Shown: positions 1-7,838 of the stretch, one piece after another
Layout: each line of letters opens with the position of its first letter
How positions within the stretch are numbered: position 1 is the stretch's first letter
DNA from: Oscillospiraceae bacterium
GTDB lineage: Bacteria > Bacillota > Clostridia > Oscillospirales > UBA929
DNA: 64,000 bases
Assembly: GCA_009777475.1 (NCBI GenBank)
Contig: WRLU01000010.1
Location: forward strand, 1 to 64,000
Reading direction: 5' to 3'
The notes under the pieces: generated by a model
Seen by the model: the letters and a program-made list of their open reading frames with translations, nothing else
What the model was told of the DNA's origin: nothing
The model's database searches: none
Made by a program: the position numbers and the translations under genes

Positions 1-123
1 GCTACCGCGGCGGAGCACAACGAGATTAAAAAGTGCAAAGGCTGTAATTACGAGCACTCTGTACGCAAAAAACACAGGTTCGACAAAAAAGGCAAGTGTA
101 AAGACTGCGGCTTTGTAAAGTGA
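1..123 (+). CDS. C-terminal end of a zinc-ribbon protein (partial)
   Basis: The window opens inside an open frame that ends at the TGA at 121-123. The 40 visible residues are very lysine rich and contain two CxxC knuckles (CKGC and CKDC) about 23 residues apart, the layout of a small zinc ribbon. The rest of the gene lies outside the window, so the function cannot be stated. A fragment of a transposase-like or ribosomal-type zinc ribbon is possible. Confidence 0.5.
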   Translation, partial: ATAAEHNEIKKCKGCNYEHSVRKKHRFDKKGKCKDCGFVK

Positions 124-581
124 TGGGGGGGGGTTGAGGAAGCACTCTACTAGCTGCTGATTGGCATGCCCAAGGCGGCCTTGGCATTCGTGTCCGTACT
201 CTAAATTTCCTTAGATGACCTTCGGGTTACACCTTGCCATTTTTCCCATGGTGTGTTACACTGGTGGACAGATGACCGGAGACGCAGATTAAAATGGTCG
301 GTCACGGTGTCCATGAAGTGGCAGAACACTCCATGGAGCGGACGAAGACTCCAAAAGCTTAGACGCACTCCCTCCGAACCCATGGGATATTCCACCGACC
401 GCAACCATTTGCAGTATAGCATAGTCGGTGAACATGGTGCAATCCCATAGAACGCGGTTTTGGCCGCGTGTAGGAGAGCGAGGCTCCGTGTGCCGATTAT
501 TTTGTTTGCCGGGCAGGGCGAGTCTGTACCTTCCTTCTTGCTCTGCCCGTGGTCATCCTCACAAGGAAAGGCGGGAGAAAA
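124..581. other. Intergenic stretch without convincing genes
   Basis: About 460 bases separate the partial zinc-ribbon gene from the next credible start. Several short frames are open on both strands, but none has a good ribosome binding site or a recognisable product. An imperfect inverted repeat (GGGCAGGGC near 505-515 against GCTCTGCCC at 540-548) could fold into a hairpin just before the next gene. Confidence 0.4.
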
Positions 582-773
582 GTGAAAGACAAAAGAGAAA
601 AAAGAAAGTTCATCAGCAAGGAATTTGACACAGAGTTTGATAATTTCTACTCGCAAACCAAGACCTCTGACACTATCCACAGCTTGATGTACGAAATTGT
701 CAGGGAATCATTTACCGCTGGATGGAAGGCGAGGGTAAAGGAAGATACAAGCAATATAGTGCATTTGCCGTAG
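582..773 (+). CDS. Small hypothetical protein
   Basis: A 63-residue frame starts at GTG 582, preceded by a GGCGGGAG Shine-Dalgarno-like stretch about 4 bases upstream; an in-frame GTG at 549 has no such site. The N-terminus is strongly basic. The C-terminal half (IHSLMYEIVRESFTAGWKAR) is amphipathic and resembles the tails of small phage or plasmid proteins, but no family is recognised. It is followed directly by a hairpin at 780-808. Confidence 0.4.
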   Translation: MKDKREKRKFISKEFDTEFDNFYSQTKTSDTIHSLMYEIVRESFTAGWKARVKEDTSNIVHLP

Positions 774-779
774 GCAGCT

Positions 780-808
780 AAATCACCGCCACAAGCAGTC
801 GGTGATTT
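780..808 (+). terminator. Hairpin after the small ORF
   Basis: AAATCACCG at 780-788 pairs perfectly with CGGTGATTT at 800-808 across an 11-base loop. A T-rich stretch (GCTTTT) follows about 10 bases later, so termination is plausible but not canonical. Confidence 0.45.
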
Positions 809-846
809 GGTTGTCTGCTTTTAAAATTCGCCTGACAAACTTATGC

Positions 847-852
847 TATAAT
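847..852 (+). promoter_or_regulatory. Extended -10 promoter of the phosphoesterase gene
   Basis: A perfect TATAAT lies 40 bases before the phosphoesterase start and is preceded by TGC, forming an extended -10 element. No good -35 box is seen at the usual distance, which fits an extended -10 promoter. Confidence 0.45.
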
Positions 853-891
853 GGCAATATTAATAATTAAATTTGGTAAAGGCGGTGCGGC

Positions 892-1377
892 ATGATCATT
901 ACTGTTTTTTCTGATAGCCATGGGTTTACAGACACAATGACATCTGTTTTGCAGCGGAATCCTCCTGAAGCATCCGGTGTTTTTATACATCTGGGAGATT
1001 TTAGCCGTGATGCGGCGGTGCTGAGACCGTTCGGTGAGGTTTTTTCAGTAAGAGGCAACTCCGATGAGTATGCCAGTCACGACAGAACAATCCCATCACG
1101 CTTACTTACCGAATATGAGGGTGTTAAAATACTGGCCTGCCATGGACATATGCATGGGGTTAAAGCTGGGCTTGAAAGGCTGTTTTCAGAGGGAAAGGAA
1201 AAAGGTGCTGATGTTATACTGTTTGGACATACCCATGTGCCGTTTTGTGAGGTGCATGACGGTGTTTTACTCGCCAATCCTGGCAGTATAGCCTGTCCCA
1301 TACCCGGGCAGCACATGAGCTATGGGGTTTTGGAAATAAAGGATAAAACTCCGTCATTTTTTATAAAGATTGCATAA
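892..1377 (+). CDS. YfcE/MJ0936-family metallophosphoesterase
   Basis: This 161-residue protein belongs to the calcineurin-like metallophosphoesterases of the YfcE/MJ0936 type, small cytoplasmic enzymes that hydrolyse phosphodiesters with a two-metal centre. The metal-binding motifs are all visible: DSH at residues 8-10, LGD near 34-36, GNSD near 55-58, a GH around residue 84, and GHTH near 111-114, followed by NPGS. Length matches the family. The start at ATG 892 follows an AAAGGCGG ribosome binding site. It is transcribed alone and ends in a strong hairpin. In many Clostridia this gene sits next to rph and rdgB; that context is missing here, which suggests it is at the edge of a rearranged region. 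The substrate is unknown. Confidence 0.9.
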   Translation: MIITVFSDSHGFTDTMTSVLQRNPPEASGVFIHLGDFSRDAAVLRPFGEVFSVRGNSDEYASHDRTIPSRLLTEYEGVKILACHGHMHGVKAGLERLFSEGKEKGADVILFGHTHVPFCEVHDGVLLANPGSIACPIPGQHMSYGVLEIKDKTPSFFIKIA

Positions 1378-1408
1378 CACACCACCCTGCCCAGGGCAGG
1401 GTGGTGTG
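1378..1408. terminator. Bidirectional terminator between phosphoesterase and cotJC remnant
   Basis: Two 15-base arms (CACACCACCCTGCCC and its exact complement) separated by one base begin directly after the phosphoesterase stop codon. The perfect palindrome separates convergent genes and probably serves both. Confidence 0.6.
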
Positions 1409-1421
1409 CCTTGCGTGTCGA

Positions 1422-1857
1422 TTAGGCGTTGAATGAAGGGTTTACAGCGTAAATGTTTTTTTGGCCCAACCGCTCCTGTGCAAGCCTTAATCCTTCACCG
1501 AAGCGTTGATAATGCACTATTTCACGGGCACGCAGGAACTTTATAACATCGCTGACGTCCGGGTCATCTGAAAGCCGCAGGATATTATCATAGGTTGTTC
1601 TGGCTTTCTGCTCCGCCGCCAAATTCTCGTGTAAGTCGGTAAGCACATCGCCTTTTGAAGCCATTCCGGCTGCAGTCCATGGCACGCCTGAGGCAGAAGC
1701 AGGATATACACCGGTTGTGTGGTCTACAAAGTAGGCATCATAGCCTCCTTTTTTGAGGTCGTCATCCTTTAGACCCCGGGTCAATTGATAAACAAGTGTG
1801 CCGACCATTTCCAGGTGACCTAATTCCTCTGTCCCTATGTCGCGTACTAAAATGTCG
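1422..1857 (-). pseudogene. cotJC: 3' fragment of spore coat gene cotJC, interrupted by the recombinase element
   Basis: In this frame the residues DIGTEELGHLEMVGT, VDHTTG, AAEQKARTTYDNI and DDPDVSDVIKFLRAREIVH match the C-terminal two-thirds of CotJC, a manganese-catalase-like spore coat protein. The conserved EELGHLEM and AREIVHYQRF segments carry metal-ligand Glu and His residues of that fold. The first ~60 residues of CotJC and a start codon are absent: upstream of DIGTEEL, near 1850, the sequence becomes the 3' end of a serine recombinase gene read in another frame. An internal ATG at 1808 could start 128 residues but would drop the first metal ligands. The missing 5' part and cotJA/cotJB are not found in the window, so the locus has been rearranged after insertion. 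Confidence 0.85.
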
Positions 1858-3522
1858 CACTTCCTCCGAGTTATTTTCTTCTGCGAGTTGGGCGGCGATT
1901 TCAGTTACCGTTCTCGCTTCAAGAGCCTGCGATACCGTATAACCCCATCTATGGGGCAGCAGATTTAGATACACGTCTATATTCTCCCTGTTGTGAACAA
2001 CCATGCGATCTAAAAGACTGCGGTAAAATTCTTCTTCTAGGGTCATACCATCAACAATCTCATTGACTGCGGATGTAATATCCCATATCAGCTCATGTTG
2101 TTGTCTTATGACCGTATCTTTCTTCTCTATGCTGTTGACCATTCTTTCCAGCGCATCTATTTCTTCATCGCACTTTGTTCGGACGGCAATAAACTCTTCC
2201 CGCCTAATGTTCTTGCCAATATAAAGCTCTAGCAGGCGGGATTTCTTTTCTTCTGCCTTGCGAACACTCTCTCGCAGACTTTCGGTGTCAACCTCAGCCA
2301 TATCGCTTAAAGCAACGGATTCAATGACTTTTATCATGTTCTTTACAATCGCCTTTTTATCTGTTTCAAGGCTATTTGAAACGAGATACATGATTTGCAG
2401 GGCATCCTCATTGCGTATGCTTTCGCAAGAACAGCCTACGTGATTGCCAGCCTTATCAATGCGCGGTTTTCCATGCCGTGTCCCTTCTAAACAACGCCAT
2501 GCTTTGTATGTGCTGCCGTCTTTGCGTTTTGTGTATCTGGCAACGAATAGCCGATTACAGCGGCCGCACCTGATTTTCCCTGAAAAACAATATCGGTTAC
2601 TGTGCTTTGTTTTGCTTTCTGGGGAGGATGAACGCTCATCCAGTATCCGGTTTGCTTCATCAAAAATCTCACGACTGACAATCGCCTCATGGTGGTCTTT
2701 GAGGATAACAAATTCCTCCTCACCGTTGTTGTATTTCTTTTCATGGGATAGGTAATCCGGCGTAATTGTTTTCTTCTGAACAAGGTCGCCGCAGTATTTT
2801 TCATTGCGCAGAATCTTATAAATGACTGTGTTTGACCACATAGCATTGCCGGTGATGGTTTTGTATCCGGCTTCTCGAAGTTCACGGGCAATAGTATGGG
2901 AACCTTTGCCCTCTTGAACGAATTTTTGAAAAACCAGACGAACAATTTTTGCACCGTCCTCATTTATAAACATCTGGCCGTTACGCACATCGTAACCCAA
3001 CATATCCCGCCCGAATACAACGCCTTGCTCCATACGGCGTTTTTGTCCCCATTTTACACGTTCGGAGGTTTTTCGACTTTCCTCCTGTGCAATAGAGGAC
3101 ATGATGGTTAAGCGAAGTTCTGCATCCGGGTCAAGAGTATTTATGTTATCGCTGAGGAATATAACACCTACTCCACGTTTTTTCAGGTCGCGGGTGTAAT
3201 ATATGCTGTCGAGCGTATTTCGGGCAAAGCGGGAAATTTCTTTTGTGATAATCAAATCGAAGTCCCCGCTTTTGGCACAGGAAATCATACGGTTAAAGCC
3301 TTTACGCTTTTTTGTATTTGTACCGGAAATACCCTCATCGGCAAAAACTTCATATAGCTCCCAATCGGGCATACGCTCAATATACTCTCGGAAATATTTT
3401 TGCTGACTTTCAAAGGAATTTGCTTGGTCATCCTTATCGGTGGACACACGGCAATAGGCCGCAACCCGTTTCTTTTTTTCTACAATCTGACGTTCTTGAT
3501 TTAGGCGTTCATACTTTTTCAT
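1762..3522 (-). CDS. Large serine recombinase, integrated in cotJC
   Basis: A 586-residue site-specific recombinase. The N-terminal catalytic domain has AAYCRVSTD (the nucleophile Ser is in this motif), DEGISGTNTKKRKGFNRM and EISRFARN. A recombinase domain follows, then a zinc ribbon (CGRCNR with a later cysteine pair) and a C-terminal coiled coil. The start at ATG 3522 is set by AAAGGAG eight bases upstream. The last ~30 residues are read out of frame through cotJC sequence, so the native C-terminus was defined by the attachment junction. Recombinases of this class excise elements that split sporulation genes such as sigK, restoring the gene in the mother cell. The position inside cotJC suggests the same arrangement once existed here. 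Confidence 0.9.
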   Translation of the reverse strand: MKKYERLNQERQIVEKKKRVAAYCRVSTDKDDQANSFESQQKYFREYIERMPDWELYEVFADEGISGTNTKKRKGFNRMISCAKSGDFDLIITKEISRFARNTLDSIYYTRDLKKRGVGVIFLSDNINTLDPDAELRLTIMSSIAQEESRKTSERVKWGQKRRMEQGVVFGRDMLGYDVRNGQMFINEDGAKIVRLVFQKFVQEGKGSHTIARELREAGYKTITGNAMWSNTVIYKILRNEKYCGDLVQKKTITPDYLSHEKKYNNGEEEFVILKDHHEAIVSREIFDEANRILDERSSSPESKTKHSNRYCFSGKIRCGRCNRLFVARYTKRKDGSTYKAWRCLEGTRHGKPRIDKAGNHVGCSCESIRNEDALQIMYLVSNSLETDKKAIVKNMIKVIESVALSDMAEVDTESLRESVRKAEEKKSRLLELYIGKNIRREEFIAVRTKCDEEIDALERMVNSIEKKDTVIRQQHELIWDITSAVNEIVDGMTLEEEFYRSLLDRMVVHNRENIDVYLNLLPHRWGYTVSQALEARTVTEIAAQLAEENNSEEVRHFSTRHRDRGIRSPGNGRHTCLSIDPGSKG

Positions 3523-3601
3523 GTAGGCATCTCCTTTCTCAGCAGATAAACTGCTGTATTCAGTATAATAAGCGAGTAAAAGAATGTCCAATGTGCAAAA
3601 A

Positions 3602-3640
3602 GATAAAATCAGCCAACCTCACAGCTTGGCTGATTTTATC
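3602..3640. terminator. Perfect 15-bp hairpin between two minus-strand genes
   Basis: GATAAAATCAGCCAA (3602-3616) pairs exactly with 3626-3640 around a 9-base loop; the outer A/T-rich arms give a U-tract in either direction. It overlaps the stop codon of the 61-residue gene at 3636 and probably ends its transcription before the recombinase gene. Confidence 0.6.
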
Positions 3641-3821
3641 CTCGGTTCGTCTGGTTCTCCAGTTTTTCAATACACCGTTCGCATTGTGATAGAGTGATCA
3701 ACCCCCGCTTTACCAAAGAAAGAAGTATTGACCTCTGATATTGCAGGAGGAAATCGGGATAATCTTCTTGTGTGATTTTGGGAACTGGCTCGCCAGTATA
3801 TACAAAGTCACGATGTTTCAA
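3636..3821 (-). CDS. Small conserved-looking protein upstream of the recombinase
   Basis: A 61-residue protein with a charged C-terminal helix (SLVKRGLITLSQCERCIEKL) of the short-oligomerisation-helix type often seen in small proteins beside clostridial recombinases. The ATG at 3821 is preceded on the minus strand by GAGGAGGTGTTGACATTTGAA, giving a ribosome binding site at slightly long spacing. Function unknown; a role in recombination directionality is conceivable because of its position but is not shown by the sequence. Confidence 0.5.
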   Translation of the reverse strand: MKHRDFVYTGEPVPKITQEDYPDFLLQYQRSILLSLVKRGLITLSQCERCIEKLENQTNRG

Positions 3822-3888
3822 ATGTCAACACCTCCTCGATGATAAATCATACTTTTATAGGCTTGTCTGTTATGACTGAATATTTCTG

Positions 3889-4077
3889 TTAAATCCCCTC
3901 TCCTGCCGCCGACCAGACCGCCACCGTTCGTCCGCTCTTGGCGCAGATTGTTTTTCCGACAGTCCGCACCAACCCAATAACCACCAATTCTGTCAGACGG
4001 GGAGCGGCAAAGTTCCGTTCATCGCTGGGAGTGATGCCCCGCTTGTGAAGCTCAGAGGCGACTTCCTGTGCTATCAT
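3889..4077 (-). CDS. Small phage-type winged-helix-like protein
   Basis: This 62-residue frame reads as a short winged helix: a helix with ELHKRGITPSDERNFAAPRL, a recognition-helix-like LTELVVIGLVRTVGK, then a beta-hairpin CAKSGRTVAVW. Proteins of this size and pattern occur in phage replication or transcription modules. The ATG at 4077 has no strong ribosome binding site and the gene may be a remnant. Neighbours are phage and Rhs fragments. Confidence 0.45.
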   Translation of the reverse strand: MIAQEVASELHKRGITPSDERNFAAPRLTELVVIGLVRTVGKTICAKSGRTVAVWSAAGEGI

Positions 4078-4279
4078 ATTGCCGCAGCCTTTTAATATGT
4101 ATTAACGAGCGAAAAAAATGCTGGAAGCACAAGCGCAGAAAATGAGGGTAGGCGCAATATGCTTCCAGCGGCATATGGGCAATAAAAACCGCGCAAAACA
4201 AACCCTAAGCAGGTTCTTTTTTGTTCGGAAAGTATTCCCTTTTTCTCGCGGTTTTTGAGAGTGCATTTTATCATTTTAT

Positions 4280-4685
4280 ATGGAGGCCATATCCGCATTT
4301 GGTCTGACAGGGGTGGGGCTGGTCAACAGGCTGGAAAACATTATGTCACAGGGGTTCATCCGTGGCAGCGACCCCCGAACCCTTATCAAGAGTATCGGGG
4401 ATTTCCTCGACCCAAAGTATATCGGCAAACGAAAAAACGGTTATAACAGTTGTGCAAGGCGGCTGATACTCACCGAATCGGCGTATTTTGCCAGCAAAGC
4501 CACCCACGATGCCTACCACAGCCAAGGCGTGAAAATGTTTCAGTTTTTGGCAACACTCGATGAAAAGACGTGTCCTATCTGTGGCGGTTTGGAAAGCTCG
4601 GAGGCAAACCAAAAGGGCTTGAAAAATTCCGTTATGACATTCTATCGAATCCGAGGGCGGAACTTAAAAAGGCCGGAGGGCAAAA
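4280..4685 (+). pseudogene. Remnant of an SPP1 gp7-like phage head morphogenesis protein
   Basis: The residues FLATLDEKTCPICGGLE preceded by TESAYFASKATHDAY match the C-terminal part of gp7/MuF-type minor head proteins of tailed phages. The fragment has lost its N-terminal half and its normal C-terminus. After GGLES the frame drifts, and another frame (with NPRAELKKAGG near 4650) looks equally protein-like, so more than one junction is present. At about 4686 the frame enters Rhs-derived sequence (LDMNG). This is a recombination scar joining phage and Rhs DNA, not a working gene. Confidence 0.6.
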
Positions 4686-5603
4686 AAATAGTGCTTGACA
4701 TGAATGGGACAAATGTGGTAACTTTTATATAAGCTCATCGTCTCCGATTATGGCTGGTACGTCCATAATGGGCGTGGGGATGTAACTGCACTGACGGATG
4801 ACGATGGGGAAATCACGGAGAACTACGACTACACGCCGTTTGGCGAGGAAAAGCTTGCGACAAATAGCGAGAATCCGTATCGGTTTTGTGGGGAGTACAC
4901 GGATACCGAGAGTGAGTATGTGTACCTCAGGGCAAGGTATTATGTGCCGGAGTTGGGGCGGTTTGTGAACGAGGATCCCGCGTTAGATGGGGACAATTGG
5001 TATGTTTACGCAAATAACGACCCGGTGAATTGGATTGACCCGACAGGTCTGTGGGGCAAGAAGGTTCATTATGACGACACAAAAAAATGGGCAAAAGAGG
5101 TTGGGATATCCACTTTATATGCAGAGATTTTGGCGAGGGCAAATTATTCAGTGGACAGCGGAAATACTAGCCCGAAAACAACTAACCAGTGGGCTTTAAG
5201 CTGGCATTTCAATAGGAATCCGAAAGGTTCTAAAGATTCGCGAATAGTACATTTTGAAAGAAAATACAAAGAGGCAAAGAAAAGCTGGAAATCTGATAAG
5301 AAAAAGGCCATGACTGCACTTGGTCAAGGCTTACACCCTTTGCAGGATTTATTTGCACATCAGGATTGGGCGGTGGGCAAAGATTTCGTTCTGCCCCATA
5401 AGGCGTGGTACATTGATAAACTTGGAAAGGCGTGGGGCGTTTGGGGTTTATTCGATAACCCCGATTATGATTTGCAAAAAAATAAACATGGTGAATATAT
5501 CGCTAAGTATAAGGGCAAAAACAATAGTCTTAGGTATAAAAATGTAATGAAAACCACTAAGGCGTGGTTAAAATACTTCAAGAAAGAGGTCGGATATAAA
5601 TAA
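4686..5603 (+). pseudogene. Orphan Rhs C-terminal end with a variable toxin tip
   Basis: Rhs core landmarks are clear: NPYRFCGEY, YLRARYYVPELGRFVNEDP and the border sequence DPVNWIDPTG, matching the Rhs copy at 8.3-9.4 kb. Up to about 4730 the homologous text (LDMNGTNVV) is in another frame and has stops, so the 5' part is broken; a frame open from 4731 runs to 5603. After the DPTG border lies a 185-residue variable tip with HPLQDLFAHQDW, a motif recalling the histidine/aspartate metal sites of zinc phospholipase C/P1-nuclease-like folds. It is basic throughout. The tip is intact but lacks its own start codon; a GTG at 4920 is not supported by a good ribosome binding site. Its likely immunity gene follows 20 bases downstream. 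Confidence 0.75.
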
Positions 5604-5622
5604 CTTAAAAAGCAGAACGTAT

Positions 5623-6081
5623 ATGAATAAAAAAGCATGGGTGGGGGTGTTGCTGTTGGCATTTAACAACACGGTAGCTTTATGCATTCATACAGTTATA
5701 GCGATTGCTGTATTTAATTTGCATATACATGGAATTATAAACGTTGATGACAATGACCTAATGCTGATTATTGTTGTGTCAGTTCTTTATATAATATGCG
5801 GCTTAATTTTTTTACGAACAGTGCATAGACGTGCCTGTTTATCCGTATCATCAGTTTTTATTGCATTATTCCTGCTTTGCTTTTTCTGCGTAATTAGCGG
5901 TGTAGTGGAAGCTGGGTTGGCTTATTTATTTTCTAACATGATTTATGCAGATTGGCTTTTTAAGCGGCTTGGCTATTCCGATGTTGGAAGCTTCGTCTCC
6001 ACAATCATCCCATCTCTGTTGATGTACATTGGACTGCTATTGAAAATGTGGTGTGTAAAAATGGTACATAAAAATTATTGA
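5623..6081 (+). CDS. Membrane protein, candidate immunity to the Rhs tip
   Basis: A 152-residue protein with four predicted transmembrane segments and a conserved-looking loop (YIICGLIFLRTVHRR). It starts at ATG 5623, 19 bases after the toxin tip, the usual place for an immunity gene. The protein at 7839-8294 has the same length and membrane layout, with matching positions (LYYLCGRFVLR; PSLAMWIG against PSLLMYIG), so the two are paralogues. No named family is recognised. If the tip attacks membranes, a membrane-embedded immunity protein would make sense; that is inference. Confidence 0.6.
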   Translation: MNKKAWVGVLLLAFNNTVALCIHTVIAIAVFNLHIHGIINVDDNDLMLIIVVSVLYIICGLIFLRTVHRRACLSVSSVFIALFLLCFFCVISGVVEAGLAYLFSNMIYADWLFKRLGYSDVGSFVSTIIPSLLMYIGLLLKMWCVKMVHKNY

Positions 6082-6096
6082 CCTCCAAATTTCCCC

Positions 6097-6125
6097 TTGC
6101 AAAAGGGCGAAAGCTGTAGTAAAAT
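6097..6125 (+). promoter_or_regulatory. Promoter of the type I toxin mRNA
   Basis: TTGCAA (6097-6102) and TAAAAT (6120-6125) are separated by exactly 17 bases, a good vegetative promoter. The transcript would have a ~70-base leader before the small toxin ORF. Confidence 0.55.
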
Positions 6126-6203
6126 AGCACCAAGCAGCGAGGGGGCTTGCTGTGGACGGTTGCCTGCCTTTACCAAACGCATTATCGCGTGAGGAAAGGG
6201 GGA

Positions 6204-6293
6204 ATGCTTGTGAGAATGATAGTTCTGCGATTTTTCGTAGTCTTTATTGGAATCCTCTGGATTCTGGTTAACATATCACCAAAAGCAATGTAG
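6204..6293 (+). CDS. Small hydrophobic peptide, candidate type I toxin
   Basis: A 29-residue peptide (MLVRMIVLRFFVVFIG then ILWILVNISPKAM) consisting of one transmembrane helix with basic N-terminal residues and a short polar tail, typical of membrane-acting type I toxins. GAAAGGGGG just before ATG 6204 is a strong ribosome binding site. Its stop codon sits in a perfect hairpin (6290-6322). A convergent promoter on the other strand would make an antisense RNA ending in the same hairpin, the txpA/ratA-like arrangement. No exact family is recognised. Confidence 0.55.
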   Translation: MLVRMIVLRFFVVFIGILWILVNISPKAM

Positions 6294-6374
6294 CCGTCCC
6301 CCCTGACACGGTTGACGGCTACAAGCTTTTAACTTAATTTAAGGGTAACCGTTTAACGGTTAGCACCCCTTGTC
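6284..6374 (-). ncRNA. Candidate antisense RNA (type I antitoxin)
   Basis: A consensus promoter on the minus strand (see 6381-6409) would start an RNA near 6374. It reads through a perfect palindrome (TAACCGT, 3-base spacer, ACGGTTA, about 6345-6361) and ends at the hairpin GTAGCCGTC/GACGGCTAC (6290-6298 with 6314-6322), followed on this strand by TTGCTTTT. The RNA is about 90 bases long and overlaps the 3' end of the toxin mRNA. Ends are predicted only from sequence signals. Confidence 0.5.
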
Positions 6375-6380
6375 GCTCTC

Positions 6381-6409
6381 ATTGTAACATCTGCAAAAAG
6401 CATTGTCAA
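6381..6409 (-). promoter_or_regulatory. Promoter of the antisense RNA
   Basis: Read on the minus strand: TTGACA (6404-6409), a 17-base spacer, and TACAAT (6381-6386). This is a near-perfect sigma-A promoter pointing at the toxin gene with no ORF of its own downstream. Confidence 0.6.
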
Positions 6410-6633
6410 GTGTAATTTTTTACAAAAAGGAATTTGATGCATATCTTGTCAAGTATCCGACAGTGAAGACTAGATTAAACCGAATTACACAGAGTTGGAC
6501 TCCAAAACAGAGGCAACCTATACCATGGTCGAAGATAGGTACCGCATTAGGTACATTAGTACTGGGGGGTATTGCCGTTGCTCTTTATATTCCCAGTGGT
6601 GGTGCGAGTATGCAATTGGTACCTATCAGGTAG
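6403..6633 (+). pseudogene. Short remnant, possibly of a toxin-tip linker
   Basis: A frame of about 76 codons has no acceptable start (TTG inside the antisense promoter). It reads a charged stretch, then WSKIGTALGTLVLGGIAVAL, a hydrophobic segment like those at the start of toxin tips. It ends in a TAG before the tandem immunity-like gene. It is best seen as debris of another toxin cassette. Confidence 0.3.
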
Positions 6634-6740
6634 AAATCGAATGTGATAATGTCAGGTAGTGTCGTGATTATGCTCCAGCCCCATTTCCTCTAAAAGATGG
6701 ATGGGATAAAAATGCGGTAAATATAGGGGTGTTTGGAAAA

Positions 6741-7697
6741 ATGAATAAAACAGCTACCAAAAAAATATTAGAAATGCTCTGCCAAATTGCCCAAAAAAAT
6801 TTGGAAACATTAGATATGCCTAATGAGTTTCGTTATGGAGAAAGAATAGATATCGAGCATGGCAGAAAGACGAAACTTAATTTACTAGAGCATATCCCCC
6901 AATATTTCAAAGACAATCAATATGAGGTAAAAGTGTCAAAAAAATTGGGAATAACCTTTGAGAAAGTAAAGGATTTTGATATTAGTACAAGCATACAAAT
7001 TACATTTTATGAGCCTTGTTGGAGATTTGAATATTTATATATCATTCAAAATGAAAAAGAAATTGGCTCCGCAGTTTCTTTTAGTTTTGCTAGCGAGGAC
7101 AATATTGATGTTCAAGGAGCGTTCGAGAACATCGTTTTTGCCACACAGTACTTAGAAAATCAAGTTGAAAAAAGGTTTATAGCAAAATGCTTACTAAAAG
7201 ATGATTCCGATACCTCAAAAGATACTGATATTCTAATAGCCGCTTTTGAGATAAATACTTTGGAGAGGCTATGTCATACTTTTGAAAAAGATATCCAAAG
7301 GCTTCCACTGCCACACAATTTCCCCTCTATCCATGATGTCTGTATTGACTTTAACAATAGATTTTATTTGGAGTTATCAAGTTTCTTTCCACAGTATTTT
7401 ATAGAAAATCATTTTGACGTTAAACGATTTGATAATTTGACAGTGAGACTTAGAAAGGCAAAGGCTTTTGGTATTGATATTAGCATCCAAATTGGGCTTA
7501 CATCTGATGGCGGTATATTTTCATACACTTATTTTATACGATATAAACACTTGTGTTCTATAGTTGACTATCGCTGTGTTTGTGAAAACGAAGAAGATGT
7601 ACAAAAAGCATTTGAGAATGCGGTTTTTATAACGCAATACTTAGCGGAATATGTTGAGAAAGCGTTTATAGAAACGTGTATAACTGGGGGGTGCTGA
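6741..7697 (+). CDS. Internally duplicated protein, candidate immunity protein
   Basis: A cytoplasmic, acidic protein of about 318 residues with no signal peptide. It is made of two ~150-residue repeats: PQYFKDNQYEVKV, FDISTSIQI, and AFENIVFATQYLENQVEKRF in the first half correspond to PQYFIENHFDVKR, FGIDISIQI, and AFENAVFITQYLAEYVEKAF in the second. Duplicated immunity genes that fuse two copies are common in polymorphic toxin loci. ATG 6741 is preferred; GTG 6729 is an in-frame alternative. The family is not recognised and the cognate toxin is not obvious, since the preceding fragment is degraded. Confidence 0.6.
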   Translation: MNKTATKKILEMLCQIAQKNLETLDMPNEFRYGERIDIEHGRKTKLNLLEHIPQYFKDNQYEVKVSKKLGITFEKVKDFDISTSIQITFYEPCWRFEYLYIIQNEKEIGSAVSFSFASEDNIDVQGAFENIVFATQYLENQVEKRFIAKCLLKDDSDTSKDTDILIAAFEINTLERLCHTFEKDIQRLPLPHNFPSIHDVCIDFNNRFYLELSSFFPQYFIENHFDVKRFDNLTVRLRKAKAFGIDISIQIGLTSDGGIFSYTYFIRYKHLCSIVDYRCVCENEEDVQKAFENAVFITQYLAEYVEKAFIETCITGGC

Positions 7698-7838
7698 ATA
7701 TGTGCAGAACGTGGAATCTAATTCCACGCAATCATAACCAAATATCCGAAGACTTAGTCAATGAAAATCACAAAATAAAACACAGTCCAGATGACAAGTG
7801 CATTTTATTTGTAAAAATATGTTGAAAGGTGGGATTTT

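Noticed and set aside
201-680. 159-residue minus-strand ORF at the left end
   Set aside because: It lacks a ribosome binding site, overlaps a better candidate at 582-773 and has no recognisable sequence pattern.
4092-4298. 68-residue minus-strand ORF
   Set aside because: No start signals, and the sequence is low-complexity hydrophobic; likely a chance frame between fragments.
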